This document shows positions 7,249 to 16,002 of a DNA stretch of 64,000 nt, piece by piece. The stretch spans positions 62,001-126,000 of the forward strand of contig JAUHWG010000028.1 of the NCBI GenBank assembly GCA_030424595.1, written 5' to 3'. The stretch comes from Polyangia bacterium (GTDB taxonomy: Bacteria > Myxococcota_A > Polyangia > Nannocystales > Nannocystaceae). Under the pieces are notes generated by a model. It saw nothing but the letters and a program-made list of their open reading frames with translations. It was not told the DNA's origin and made no database searches. Both the position numbers and the translations under genes were made by a program. How positions within the stretch are numbered: the stretch's first letter is position 1; each line of letters starts with the position of its first letter.

Positions 7249-9231
7249 TCATGACGCGGCCATGGCCGCCTCGAGGAGCGCGCTCGGCAGCGCCGCCCGG
7301 AGCTGGTCGATCGTCGAAGCTGGCGCCCTCAGCTCCAGCGGCTCGCCGGCGAGGCGGCGCAGGCGGACGCCGAGGAGCAGCTCGCGCAGCGGCCGGTCGT
7401 GCTCCTCGTCGGCGCCGAGGAGCTCGACATCGCGAAGGTCTGGGAGGATCGTCGCCCGGGCCTCGCCGCCGCCGATCGTCGCGTCGACGTCGAGGGCGAT
7501 GGTCCCGCCTGCTGCGTCGACGCCGGCGAGGTGGCGGGTGAGCGGGTTGAGGGCGGTGAGCGGGGTCGCGCCGAGGTGGAGGGAGAGGGCGCCCTCGACC
7601 GGCTCGGCCTGCGGGGCGAGGCTGAGCTCGGCGGTCAGCGCCCCGCCGCCGACAATCTGGGCCGCGAGCGTGATCTGGGCCGGCGCCCCGCCCGGGGCGA
7701 GGCACGTGGCGTCGACCTCGAGGTCGACGAGGCCGAGCTCTGCGGGCGTGTCCGCGGACGCGGTCTCACGCAGGGCGATCGTACCGCCCTCGATCGTCAG
7801 CGAGTCGGTGGGGAAGGGCAGCGCCGAGATCTTCTCGGTCCACTCGGGATCGAAGCTGAGCTGGGTGTGCTCCTCGTCGGGGCCGGCGATGAAGGTGAGG
7901 TGGGGCTCGACGAGGGTCACGGCCTTGTGGGTCTCGATGGCGTCGATCAGCACGGACTGCTCGACGTCGACCTCGAGGCGGCGGAGCTCGAGGAAGGGCG
8001 CGTTGACCTCGGCGCCTCGCTTGTCGATGCGAATGTCCTCGAAGCTCAGGTGGTTGCGGGGGAAGTCGACCTCGAGGGCGCCGATTGTCGCTCGGTAGCC
8101 GTCGAGCGTGTTCAGGCGGCGCTCGTAGCCGCGGAGGATCACGCCGGTGATCCGATCGAGGGCGCCCTTGTAGGCGGTCTCGTCGAGGCCGGCGCGGAGA
8201 TCGAGATCCCCCGCAGCCTCGGGATCGACCGCCTCGTCGATCAGGATCGGCTGATCGGAGGTCTTGAGCATCGCCTCGAAGAGCGCCTCGGCCATCGGGT
8301 GCGCGACCTCTGGCTCGGTCGGCGAGTAGAGGCGCAGGCCGTGGAATTCGTGCTCGATCCGCCCGCGTCGGCGGCCGTCGACCTGGTTGAGCCGGACGCT
8401 CGCAGACAACGCGCCCTCCTCGACGTCGAGCTCGAGAACCCGACGAAACACCGGGTTGAGCTGGCGGAGGTCGACGCGCTCGGCGACCAGGTCGAGGCTG
8501 AAGTCGCGGCGCGGCGCGATCGGGGCGAAGGCCGCGTCGAGCTCGAGGGTGCCGCCGCGCAGATCCTCGGCGCGGAGGCTGAGGCGCGTGGTCTGACTGT
8601 CGTCGGTGCCGGCGCCGAAAGCAGTCGCGTCGAGCTCGCCGTTGAGGGCGCCAAGCGTGAGGATCGGCGCGCCGTCGACGAGGGCGACGATTCGACCGCC
8701 TGCGAGATCGATGGAGCGGATCATCGGCTCGTTGGGCTCCTCGCGCGTGGTCCCGCCGGCGATCGTCGCGGGCCAGGGGGCGTTCAGATCGACATCGAGC
8801 TCGAGGCCGTGGACGTCGAGGGCGACGCCGCCGTCGCCGAAGAGGTGCGCGTGCCAGCCCCAGGTCGCGTTGACCTCGGCGATCCGGAGGGCGCTCGCGC
8901 TCCGCTCGCCATCCTCGGCCGTTATCGCGACGCCCTCGAACGTGATGGTCGCGCCGAGGAGGTCGACGTCGACGTCGTCGATCGAGCACGCGCCGCCGGT
9001 GACCCGCTCGAGCTTCGCCGTGGCGACGACGTCGATGAGTCCAGGCGCGAGGACCCGGAGGAGGCCGAGCGTGAAGAGAACGCCGACGGCGCCGCGGCGG
9101 AGGCGACGACGAACTTCGGGGCGGAAGACTCGGATCGGCGCGTCGTCAGACGACGGCTCCGCATCGTCCTGTGGAGGCCTCTCGTCTGCGGGCGACGTGT
9201 CGCTCACGCGCGCTCGGTCGCGGCCGCTCAT
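7249..9231 (-). CDS. DUF748 / AsmA-like envelope protein
   Basis: A 660-residue protein with an N-terminal cytoplasmic tail, one transmembrane helix at about residues 46-66 (RRGAVGVLFTLGLLRVLAPG) and a long periplasmic part. That part is built of repeating amphipathic beta strands such as ATITFEGVAI, RSIDLAGGRIVAL, EVDFPRNHLSFEDIRI and NAPFLELRRLEVDVE. The pattern and the D-x-x-L-x-x-L start fit the DUF748/AsmA-like superfamily, whose better-known members bridge or modify the envelope and may move lipids. DUF748 members themselves lack a proven activity. The ATG at 9231 overlaps the TGA of the small lipoprotein gene (ATGA), which implies translational coupling within the DUF1328-lipoprotein-DUF748 operon. 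Confidence 0.75.
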   Translation of the reverse strand: MSGRDRARVSDTSPADERPPQDDAEPSSDDAPIRVFRPEVRRRLRRGAVGVLFTLGLLRVLAPGLIDVVATAKLERVTGGACSIDDVDVDLLGATITFEGVAITAEDGERSASALRIAEVNATWGWHAHLFGDGGVALDVHGLELDVDLNAPWPATIAGGTTREEPNEPMIRSIDLAGGRIVALVDGAPILTLGALNGELDATAFGAGTDDSQTTRLSLRAEDLRGGTLELDAAFAPIAPRRDFSLDLVAERVDLRQLNPVFRRVLELDVEEGALSASVRLNQVDGRRRGRIEHEFHGLRLYSPTEPEVAHPMAEALFEAMLKTSDQPILIDEAVDPEAAGDLDLRAGLDETAYKGALDRITGVILRGYERRLNTLDGYRATIGALEVDFPRNHLSFEDIRIDKRGAEVNAPFLELRRLEVDVEQSVLIDAIETHKAVTLVEPHLTFIAGPDEEHTQLSFDPEWTEKISALPFPTDSLTIEGGTIALRETASADTPAELGLVDLEVDATCLAPGGAPAQITLAAQIVGGGALTAELSLAPQAEPVEGALSLHLGATPLTALNPLTRHLAGVDAAGGTIALDVDATIGGGEARATILPDLRDVELLGADEEHDRPLRELLLGVRLRRLAGEPLELRAPASTIDQLRAALPSALLEAAMAAS

Positions 9232-9446
9232 TCGCGCTCAGCCGCGGCGACGCTGTGCTCAGCGCGGTCACCCGCGCGATCGACCGTCTGCCCCGCGCGC
9301 TCGGCCCGGAGCTCGATCCGGTCGCCAGCGTCCTCGATGTTGTCCGCGGCGCGCCCGTCGAGCCCCTCGGAGCACGCTGTTCCGAGCGGGGCCGTCGCCA
9401 TCCCGACGAGCAGCGCGGTGAGATGTCGACGGGCTGTGCCGCTCAC
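9228..9446 (-). CDS. small lipoprotein in the DUF1328-DUF748 operon
   Basis: A 72-residue product starting at GTG. Residues 9-24 are hydrophobic and end in LGTAC, so Cys25 is the probable lipid anchor. The mature part is a charged, Ala/Asp/Glu/Arg-rich helix (for example IEDAGDRIELRAERAGQTVD) with hydrophobic residues every three to four positions, suggesting a coiled coil or amphipathic helix. The GTG overlaps the TAG of the preceding DUF1328 gene (TAGTG), and its own TGA overlaps the next ATG, so it sits at the centre of a tightly coupled three-gene unit. No family was recognised. Confidence 0.7.
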   Translation of the reverse strand: MSGTARRHLTALLVGMATAPLGTACSEGLDGRAADNIEDAGDRIELRAERAGQTVDRAGDRAEHSVAAAERE

Positions 9447-9622
9447 TAGGCGCCTCCCTTGGCGCCGCGGGCGAGGTGGGCGACGCCGGTGAGAAGCGCG
9501 ACGACGAGGAAGCCGATGAACAGCATCTGGGCGATCGTCGCGGCTCCGGCCGCGATCCCGCCAAAGCCGAAGGCCGCGGCGATCAGGGCGAGAACGAGGA
9601 AGATGAGGGTGTAGTACAGCAT
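9446..9622 (-). CDS. second DUF1328 family small membrane protein
   Basis: A 58-residue protein, MLYYTLIFLVLALIAAAFGF, then GGIAAGAATIAQML and a second hydrophobic helix ending VAHLARGAKGGA. It has the two-helix DUF1328 layout and the central G-I-A-x-G-A pattern. It is paralogous to the product at 5788 but differs in most side chains. It is the first gene of the operon with the small lipoprotein and the DUF748 protein, joined by a TAGTG overlap. Family members are tied to envelope stress in other bacteria; that role here is inference. Confidence 0.85.
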   Translation of the reverse strand: MLYYTLIFLVLALIAAAFGFGGIAAGAATIAQMLFIGFLVVALLTGVAHLARGAKGGA

Positions 9623-9788
9623 GAACTATCTCTATGGGGGAACGTTGGCGCCACGGAGCGTCGGCGCCGGTGCGCGGCGTCGTTGTTGGCGTCGGCCTAT
9701 GACGTCTTCAGTGCATGGTCATAAGGACATGTCGATGGAGACCCGGAGCAGGCGGCGGCCGGCGATGCGCTGTCGCCCGCTTCGCCTC

Positions 9789-10121
9789 TCAGGTCACCCA
9801 GTCGTGACAAGGACCAACGTATGGGATCTTCGTGAGGATGCAAGCGCGCCAGCACATCCGGCGGCGCTGAGGCGCGTCGGCGTGGCGGCGGAGAGCGGCG
9901 AGGACGTCATTCACGGCCAGCTGCGCGTGCGGGGCTTCATCTTTCATGATGTGCCGCAGGGCCTCGGAGATCAGCGTCGACCTTGAGTGACGACGGCTGT
10001 GCTCGAGCAGCGGGATCGTCATGCGCTCGCCCACGCAACACGCGCAGACGATCAGCTCTGCTGCCCGCAGGCCAGGGTCGTCCGATACCGGCGGTCGTAC
10101 CAGTCGCTGGAGATCAACCTC
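9789..10121 (-). pseudogene. C-terminal fragment of a ferritin-like domain protein
   Basis: A minus-strand frame contains GLRAAELIVCACCVGE, then HSRSTLISEALRHIMKDEA and PHAQLAVNDVLAAL, and ends at 9789. The pattern C-C-V-G-E followed about 30 residues later by D-E-x-x-H-x-x-L-A is that of ferritin-like di-iron bundle proteins common in myxobacteria: Glu and E-x-x-H ligands on successive helices. Only the last two helices are present. Further 5' the frame turns into Arg/Pro-rich sequence without similarity or a plausible start, so the N-terminal helices have been lost. The rest of the 9623-10338 gap shows no coding signal. Confidence 0.4.
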
Positions 10122-10338
10122 GAGCGGAGCCCCGCCGCCGAGGTGGAGGCCAGCGGCGGGATGGGGCCATTTGTGTGTACGCTGACCGGATCGTCCCGCA
10201 CGCTCGGCCAAGGATGTAGGATGCGGAGGCGTGTCGCTGTCATCCTCGACGCGACGACGCGGACCCCACGCGCCCCCTGCCGTGCGATACCGGGCGTAGA
10301 GCAGGACGATCTGCTCGGACGGGCGAGGGCCGGAGACG

Positions 10339-11712
10339 ATGAGCCGAGGGCGAGCGCGCTGCGATCGAGAGGAGATGGCGGAGCTCGCCGGTGCCCACCG
10401 TCGTGACCTCAGCCCGGCGCGGCGTCTGGCGATGATGATCGCCCTGGTCGTCACCGGCGAGGCGATCTTCGTCCTCCCCTTCGTCATCGCTCGGGTCTTT
10501 CGTCCGACTCTGCTCGACGTCTTCGGCCTGACCAACCTCGAGTACGGGCTCGCCTTCTCGGCGTACGGAGCCGTCGCGATGATCGCCTACGTGGCCGGCG
10601 GTCCCCTCGCGGACAGGTATTCGGCGCGGCGACTGATGACGCTCGCCGCCCTCGGGACCGCGGCCGGCGGCCTCGTCTTCGCCCAGCTCCCGTCGCTGTC
10701 GACCCTGTGTTGGCTCTACGCGTGGTGGGGCATGACGAGCGTGCTCCTCCTCTGGGCGCCGCTCATCCGGGCGACGCGGGAGTGGGGGGGGCAGGCCGGG
10801 CAGGGCCGGGCCTACGGGATCCTCGACGGTGGGCGCGGAGTCTTCGCGGGGATCCTGGGCTCCGCGGCGGTGGCTGTGTTCGCGTCCCTCCTGCCCGAGG
10901 GCGCGGCGGCGGCGACCCTCCACGAGCGCGAGTCGGCGTTCATGGTCGTGCTCTGGTCGGCGACGGGGCTCACGGCCGCGGCCGGGGTCCTAGTCTGGCT
11001 CGGCGTCCCGGACCGCGGCCTGGTTCGGGGCGGGCCGGAGCCGGGCTCGGGTCTGCGTCGCCTGCGGATCGTCGCGGGGATGCCCGCTCTGTGGATCCAG
11101 GCGCTGATCGTCGCCTGCGCCTATGTCGGCTACAAGAGCACCGACGACTTCTCGCTCTACGCCCGCGACGCCTTCGGCTATGACGATGTCGCGGCGGCGA
11201 CGATAGGCTCGCTCGCGCTCTGGGTGCGGCCGCTGGCGGCGATGGGGATGGGCCTCGTCGCCGACCGCTGGCGCGCCTCATCGGCGACCGCGGTGAGCTT
11301 CCTGATCATGAGCCTGGGCGCCCTGATGATCGCCCTCGGACTGCCAGGGCCGGGGATGCCGTGGATGCTGGCGGCGCTGGTCATCACCACCTGCGTCGGG
11401 GTCTGCGCGCTCCGCGGGGCCTATTTCGCCCTCTTCGGCGAGGGACAGGTGCCCCTCGCCTTCACGGGTACGGCGGTCGGCGTGGTCTCGGTGGTCGGCT
11501 ACGCGCCCGACCTCTTCATCGGTCCGGTGATGGGGTGGCTCCTCGATCGCTCCCCAGGCTCGCTCGGGCATCAGCACCTCTTCGCGATGGTCGCGGTGTT
11601 CGGGGTCATGGGGCTCCTCCTCTCGCTCGGGTTTCGCCGGCTGACGATCCTGCGCGGGCCCGACGATGGACGAGCGGGTCACGAGACGACGAGCTGGCGA
11701 CGAAGGCGTTGA
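10339..11712 (+). CDS. major facilitator superfamily transporter
   Basis: A 457-residue, 12-helix membrane protein. Helix 1 starts at about residue 30 (MMIALVVTGEAIFVLPFVIA). The loop between helices 2 and 3 reads GGPLADRYSARRL, the MFS motif A (G-x-L-a-D-R-x-G-r-r). A second, degenerate copy lies near residue 310 (GLVADRWRAS). The central loop carries ERESAFMV. Overall it resembles the YihN-like and nitrate/organic-anion branches, but the substrate cannot be assigned. An internal ATG at 10375 directly preceded by GAGAGGAG is an alternative start. The last 107 bases overlap the 3' end of the convergent acyltransferase gene. Confidence 0.85.
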   Translation: MSRGRARCDREEMAELAGAHRRDLSPARRLAMMIALVVTGEAIFVLPFVIARVFRPTLLDVFGLTNLEYGLAFSAYGAVAMIAYVAGGPLADRYSARRLMTLAALGTAAGGLVFAQLPSLSTLCWLYAWWGMTSVLLLWAPLIRATREWGGQAGQGRAYGILDGGRGVFAGILGSAAVAVFASLLPEGAAAATLHERESAFMVVLWSATGLTAAAGVLVWLGVPDRGLVRGGPEPGSGLRRLRIVAGMPALWIQALIVACAYVGYKSTDDFSLYARDAFGYDDVAAATIGSLALWVRPLAAMGMGLVADRWRASSATAVSFLIMSLGALMIALGLPGPGMPWMLAALVITTCVGVCALRGAYFALFGEGQVPLAFTGTAVGVVSVVGYAPDLFIGPVMGWLLDRSPGSLGHQHLFAMVAVFGVMGLLLSLGFRRLTILRGPDDGRAGHETTSWRRRR

Positions 11713-12676
11713 CCTCCTCCCACTGCGCCTGTAGCCAGGCGATCCGAGCCTCGCGATCCTCGGGGATCGCCCGCGCAGGCACCCGCCAGAAGCGGACGCG
11801 GATCACCGCGCCGATCAGTTCTCCGCCGATCAGCGTCGAGAACGAGGCCGCCCCCTCGGTCCCCGTGTGCGTGCAGAAGAGAACGTCCGCGCCGCGACTG
11901 CGCTCGATCAGCGCGAGCGGCCCGCCGTGGCGCGGCGGCAGCACGTGGGTCAACCTCCGCGCGCGGGCGAGGCCCTGCTCGTCGCCCGCGGCCTCGAGCC
12001 GCTCGAGGATCCGCGCCCGCTTGCGCCGGCTAAAGCGCGTGCCCTCCGGGTAGATCAGGACTCCCTCGGAGCCGAGGTCATCGGCGAGGCGGGCGACCCC
12101 CTCGAGCTCACTTTCATCGCCGACCCCGCGACGGACAAAGTAGCTCCCGAGCTGGTTGCCGACGATGTCGAGGCAGGGGTCCCAGAGGAGCTCGTGCTTG
12201 AGCACATAGCGGAGCACGAGACCCCGCGGACCGCTGATCAGGAGCCCGGGGAGCAGCGTGTCCGCGGTGCTCGCGTGGCGCATGAACACGAGGACAGGTC
12301 CATCACCGATCGCCTCGCCCCCCTCGACCTCGACGCGGATCTGGAAGATCATGAACGCTGCGCGCGCGAGCGCAGCGATCCACACGCATTGGATCTTGAA
12401 GCTCCCGGCGAGCACGCGCCTGCGGGGCAGGCCGAGCGCCAGCGCTAGCGCCAGCGTGAGCGCGGCGAAGACCCCGACGGACTCGCAGGTCAGGGCGACG
12501 ACGAGCATCGCGTAGGTCCGCGTGAGCACGAGCCGGCGCCGGAGCACGAGGTCGCCGAGGAGCGCGAGCGGGAGGAGCACAGGCGCGGCTGCCCAGACGA
12601 AGGCGCAGCCGACCACGACGAGCGACACGCTCAGCGAGCGCCGCACGAGCGGGCTCGGCCCCGAACGATCAGGCAT
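11606..12676 (-). CDS. 1-acyl-glycerol-3-phosphate acyltransferase-like protein (PlsC domain)
   Basis: A 356-residue protein from the ATG at 12676 (the frame is open to 12781). Residues 12-90 hold two to three hydrophobic helices, then the PlsC domain: VLVFMRHASTADTLLP contains the catalytic H-x4-D, and GVLIYPEGTRFSRRKR contains the E-G-T-R glycerol-phosphate-binding motif. It resembles the LPLAT/AGPAT branch of larger membrane acyltransferases that acylate lysophospholipids at the inner membrane. The C-terminal 35 residues (SSSSRDPLVHRR and beyond) are Arg/Ser-rich and antisense to the end of the MFS gene. It begins a block of lipid genes reaching 20.4 kb. Confidence 0.85.
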   Translation of the reverse strand: MPDRSGPSPLVRRSLSVSLVVVGCAFVWAAAPVLLPLALLGDLVLRRRLVLTRTYAMLVVALTCESVGVFAALTLALALALGLPRRRVLAGSFKIQCVWIAALARAAFMIFQIRVEVEGGEAIGDGPVLVFMRHASTADTLLPGLLISGPRGLVLRYVLKHELLWDPCLDIVGNQLGSYFVRRGVGDESELEGVARLADDLGSEGVLIYPEGTRFSRRKRARILERLEAAGDEQGLARARRLTHVLPPRHGGPLALIERSRGADVLFCTHTGTEGAASFSTLIGGELIGAVIRVRFWRVPARAIPEDREARIAWLQAQWEEVNAFVASSSSRDPLVHRRARAGSSAGETRARGGAP

Positions 12677-13022
12677 CGGCGCCCCTCCCAGCTCCCCGAG
12701 CGAGCCCCGCTCCCGACCCGCGACGGGACGATCCGGCCGCCGCTCTGCACGGCGGGCCCCCGCCGCAGACGGACACATCACGCGCAGGTTCGGCTCGCAG
12801 GATCAAGGCCCGATGATATCAGAGGTACCTCCAGGCCCAAGCCCGCCGCGTCACTATCATCACACCCGAGCCCTCCGCCGATCCGGAGCGCGGCGATCGA
12901 CCGCGGCCTGGCCCATAGCAGCTCACCTCGGCGCTGGAGGTCCCTTGCCACCCCGAGGAGGCTCGGGGATACTCGATCCGAGACGCTCCGGTCAGCGTCC
13001 TCACGCAGCGTCAGGAGAGTCG

Positions 13023-14846
13023 ATGTCACGAGCCATCAACCGATACAGGGCAGATCTACGGGACATTCGATTTCTCCTCTTTGAACAGTTCCGCCTCCAG
13101 GATCTGCTGGGCCGAGGACCCTTTGCGGACTGGAGCCGGGGCGACGCCGAGATGGTGGTCGAAGAGTGCCACAAGTGGGCGTGCCGCGTTCTGGGCCCGC
13201 TCAACGGCACGGCCGACGCGCAGGGCCCTCGGCTCGAGGACGGAAAGGTGAGGACACCCGAAGGCTTTCCGGAGGCCTGGCGCTCCCTCTACGCCGCTGG
13301 TTGGCGATCGATCCACGTCGCCGAGGAGTACGGCGGCCAGTCGGGGCCCTACACCCTGCAATGTGTGGGCGAAGAGATGATCGCCGGCGCCAACGCGGCC
13401 TTCGGCATGTACCCGGGGATCACCCACGGGGCCGCCGAGGTGATCGCCAAGCACGGCACCCCGGAGCAGCGCGCGATCTTCTGCGAGAAGATGTTCACCG
13501 GCGTGTACTCAGGGACGATGTGCCTGACGGAGCCGCAGGCCGGCTCGGACGTCGGCGCAAACAACACGCGCGCCACCCCGGTAGGAGACGGCAAGTACCT
13601 GATCAAGGGCGCCAAGATCTTCATCTCGGGCGGTGATCACGATCTTACGGAGAACGTGATCCACCTGGTCCTCGCCCGCACCGAGGACGCCCCGAGCGGG
13701 ACCCGCGGGCTCAGCCTCTTCATCGTCCCCCGCGACCGCCTGGACGGGAGCGGCCCCAACGACGTGACCGTCGCGGGGATCGAGCGCAAGATGGGGATGA
13801 CCGCGTCGGTGACCTGCGCGCTCAACTTCGGCGACGACGACGCCTGCATCGGCGAGCTGCTCGGAGCGAAGGAGCGCTCCGGGATCGTCCAGATGTTCCG
13901 GCTGATGAACTTCGCCCGCATCGCCGTCGGCATCCAGGGCCTGGCGATCGCCTCGTCGGCCTTCCTCAACGCGCTCGACTACGCCAAGGAGCGCAAGCAG
14001 GGGTCGAACATCCGCCGGTGGAAGGACCCGGACGCGCCCCGGGTCGCGATCATCGAGCACGCTGACGTCCGGCGGATGCTCCTCGACATGAAGAGCCGGG
14101 TCGAGGGCGTCCGCGCCCTGATGATCAAGCTGACGATCCACGCCGACAACGTAGCCGTCGCGACCGACCCGGACTCCGCCGCCTATCACCAGGGGCAGCT
14201 CGACCTGCTCGTGCCGCTGCTCAAGGCCTACGGGACCGAGCAGTCCTTCGACGTCTGCGCGACCGCGCTCCAGGTCTTCGGCGGCGCCGGCTACCTCAAG
14301 GACCATCCGGTCGAGCAGTACTGTCGCGACGCCAAGATCTTCTCGATCTACGAGGGGACCAACCACATCCAGGCCCTCGACCTGGTCGGGCGCAAGCTCG
14401 GCGCTCGCGGTGGGGCGAACTTTCAGGCGTTCGCCCGCGACGTCGGCAAGTTCGTCGCAGAGCACAGGGAGCACCCGACCCTGCGCGAGCCCGTCGCCCG
14501 CCTCGAGCAGGCCAGCAAAGCGCTCTCCGGCGCGGTGATGCAGCTCTTCGCGTGGTCGCAGAGCGGGGCGATGGACCGGGTCTCCCTCGCCGCCAACCGC
14601 TTCCTCGAGATGATGGCCGAGACCACCGTCGGCTGGCTACTCCTCGAGGGCGCCGTGCTCGCAGAGCGGGCCCGGGCCGAGCTGCCCGCCGAGCACGTCG
14701 ACCGCGCGTTCTACGAGGGGCGCATCTTCTCAGCGCACTACTATGCGCACAACGTGCTGCCGGCCGTCGCGCTCAAGGCTGAGCTCCTCGTCGGTCCAGA
14801 CACCAGCGCGCTCGACATCTCCGAGGGGGCGTTCGCGACCCGGTGA
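13023..14846 (+). CDS. acyl-CoA dehydrogenase, long (~600 aa) DmdC/FadE-like type
   Basis: A 607-residue flavoenzyme. The start MSRAINRYRADLRDIRFLLF is typical of the long acyl-CoA dehydrogenase branch that includes 3-methylmercaptopropionyl-CoA dehydrogenase. FAD contact motifs are MCLTEPQAGSDVG (about residues 165-178) and KIFISGGDHDL. The catalytic base is the Glu of SIYEGTNHIQALDLVGRK near residue 443, and LQVFGGAGYLKDHPVEQY is the family C-terminal motif. The enzyme oxidises an acyl-CoA at the alpha-beta position in beta-oxidation or a related route. The start at 13023 is fixed by AGGAG at 13013-13017; an open frame reaching further 5' to 12522 is Arg/Ser/Pro-rich and antisense to the acyltransferase. 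Confidence 0.92.
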   Translation: MSRAINRYRADLRDIRFLLFEQFRLQDLLGRGPFADWSRGDAEMVVEECHKWACRVLGPLNGTADAQGPRLEDGKVRTPEGFPEAWRSLYAAGWRSIHVAEEYGGQSGPYTLQCVGEEMIAGANAAFGMYPGITHGAAEVIAKHGTPEQRAIFCEKMFTGVYSGTMCLTEPQAGSDVGANNTRATPVGDGKYLIKGAKIFISGGDHDLTENVIHLVLARTEDAPSGTRGLSLFIVPRDRLDGSGPNDVTVAGIERKMGMTASVTCALNFGDDDACIGELLGAKERSGIVQMFRLMNFARIAVGIQGLAIASSAFLNALDYAKERKQGSNIRRWKDPDAPRVAIIEHADVRRMLLDMKSRVEGVRALMIKLTIHADNVAVATDPDSAAYHQGQLDLLVPLLKAYGTEQSFDVCATALQVFGGAGYLKDHPVEQYCRDAKIFSIYEGTNHIQALDLVGRKLGARGGANFQAFARDVGKFVAEHREHPTLREPVARLEQASKALSGAVMQLFAWSQSGAMDRVSLAANRFLEMMAETTVGWLLLEGAVLAERARAELPAEHVDRAFYEGRIFSAHYYAHNVLPAVALKAELLVGPDTSALDISEGAFATR

Positions 14847-14934
14847 TCACCTGCGCGAGCGCGTCGGCCCGCGGCGAGCGGTCGACCTCGGAGCCTGTGG
14901 AGCAAGACAACCTCCGTCCAGCGCACGCTCCCCC

Positions 14935-16002
14935 TTAGGGGCGTCGCCCCATCGCCGCCAGGTGGCGGACGTGGGCCACGACGACCGAGCGAGTGTGACG
15001 ATGCTCGTGGTACGGCAGACCGAGCTCGGCGCAGGTCTGCTTGACCACGCGGCTGATCGCCGGATAGTGGACGTGCGAGATCCGGGGGAATAGGTGGTGC
15101 TCGATCTGGTAGCTCAGGCCGCCGGTGTACCAATTCCACAGCCCGTTCGCCGTGCCGAAGTTGACGGTCGTCTTCAGCTGGTGGACCGCCCACTCGTGAT
15201 CGACGGTCCCATCCTCCGCCGGCCGGACCCAGCTCGCGTCCTCGACGACGTGCGCGAGCTGGAAGATGAGGGCGATGTTGAAGCCGAAGACGAGGTAGAT
15301 CGCCAGCGCCGTCGCGATCACCAGCCACGGCGGGTGGAACATCATCGGCAAGGCGAGGACGAGGACGATCCACAGGGCCTTCCCGCCCCAGAAGAGCGCG
15401 TGCTCGCCGGGCGTGAAGTCCGGAATGCGAGCCGTGCCGACCCGCATGGTCCGGTATTGGACGAAGTCGGCGAAGAACCATCCGAGCGCGCTCAGGCTGT
15501 AGAGCGCCGGGAAGTAGAGCGCCTGGAGGCGATGATAGCTCCGCCACGGCTGATCCGGGTGGAGGCGCAGGAGCCCGCCGGTGTCGATGTCGTCGTCGAC
15601 GCCGACGATGCTGGTGTAGGTGTGATGCACGACCGTGTGCTTGAACCGCCACAGGGACTGGTTGCCGCCGAGCACCTCGAGGCTGCGGGCGAGGACGCGG
15701 TTGACCCAGCGATGGCGGGAGACCGCGTCATGCACCGACTCGTGCATGATGTTGGTGCCCATCAAGACCAGCCCCTGGACGAGCAGGAGGGCGATGAGGA
15801 CGGCCTGCCAGGCCGCGTCGACCCAACACAGCAGGCTGACGTAGCAGGCGGCGATGAGCGTCACGATCAGGGCGACGTTGAGCCCTCCGAGCGCGCCCGC
15901 GGTCCTCGCTCGGCCGGCCATCGCAGCGCGCACCCGCGACCGCAGGAGCTTGTAGACCGGCGCGTCGGCGGGGAAGCGGACCTTCGTCCCAACGTCGCTC
16001 AT
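14935..16002 (-). CDS. membrane fatty-acid desaturase, acyl-CoA delta-6-like
   Basis: A 355-residue integral membrane di-iron enzyme. The three histidine boxes are HESVH (about residues 86-90), HTVVHHTYTS (about 123) with the following DDDIDTGGLLRLHP, and QIEHHLFP (about 298-302). The Gln in the third box and the D-x-D-I-D-x-x-x-L-x-R-L run are marks of bacterial linoleoyl-CoA/delta-6-type desaturases. It inserts a double bond into membrane or CoA-bound acyl chains using O2 and an electron donor. Its ATG at 16002 overlaps the TGA of the upstream cytochrome-b5 desaturase (ATGA), so the two are translationally coupled, with the patatin phospholipase upstream in the same operon. Confidence 0.9.
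   Translation of the reverse strand: MSDVGTKVRFPADAPVYKLLRSRVRAAMAGRARTAGALGGLNVALIVTLIAACYVSLLCWVDAAWQAVLIALLLVQGLVLMGTNIMHESVHDAVSRHRWVNRVLARSLEVLGGNQSLWRFKHTVVHHTYTSIVGVDDDIDTGGLLRLHPDQPWRSYHRLQALYFPALYSLSALGWFFADFVQYRTMRVGTARIPDFTPGEHALFWGGKALWIVLVLALPMMFHPPWLVIATALAIYLVFGFNIALIFQLAHVVEDASWVRPAEDGTVDHEWAVHQLKTTVNFGTANGLWNWYTGGLSYQIEHHLFPRISHVHYPAISRVVKQTCAELGLPYHEHRHTRSVVVAHVRHLAAMGRRP

Noticed and set aside
12522..13022. 5' extension of the acyl-CoA dehydrogenase frame
   Set aside because: It is Arg/Ser/Pro-rich and antisense to the acyltransferase. AGGAG at 13013-13017 marks the ATG at 13023.
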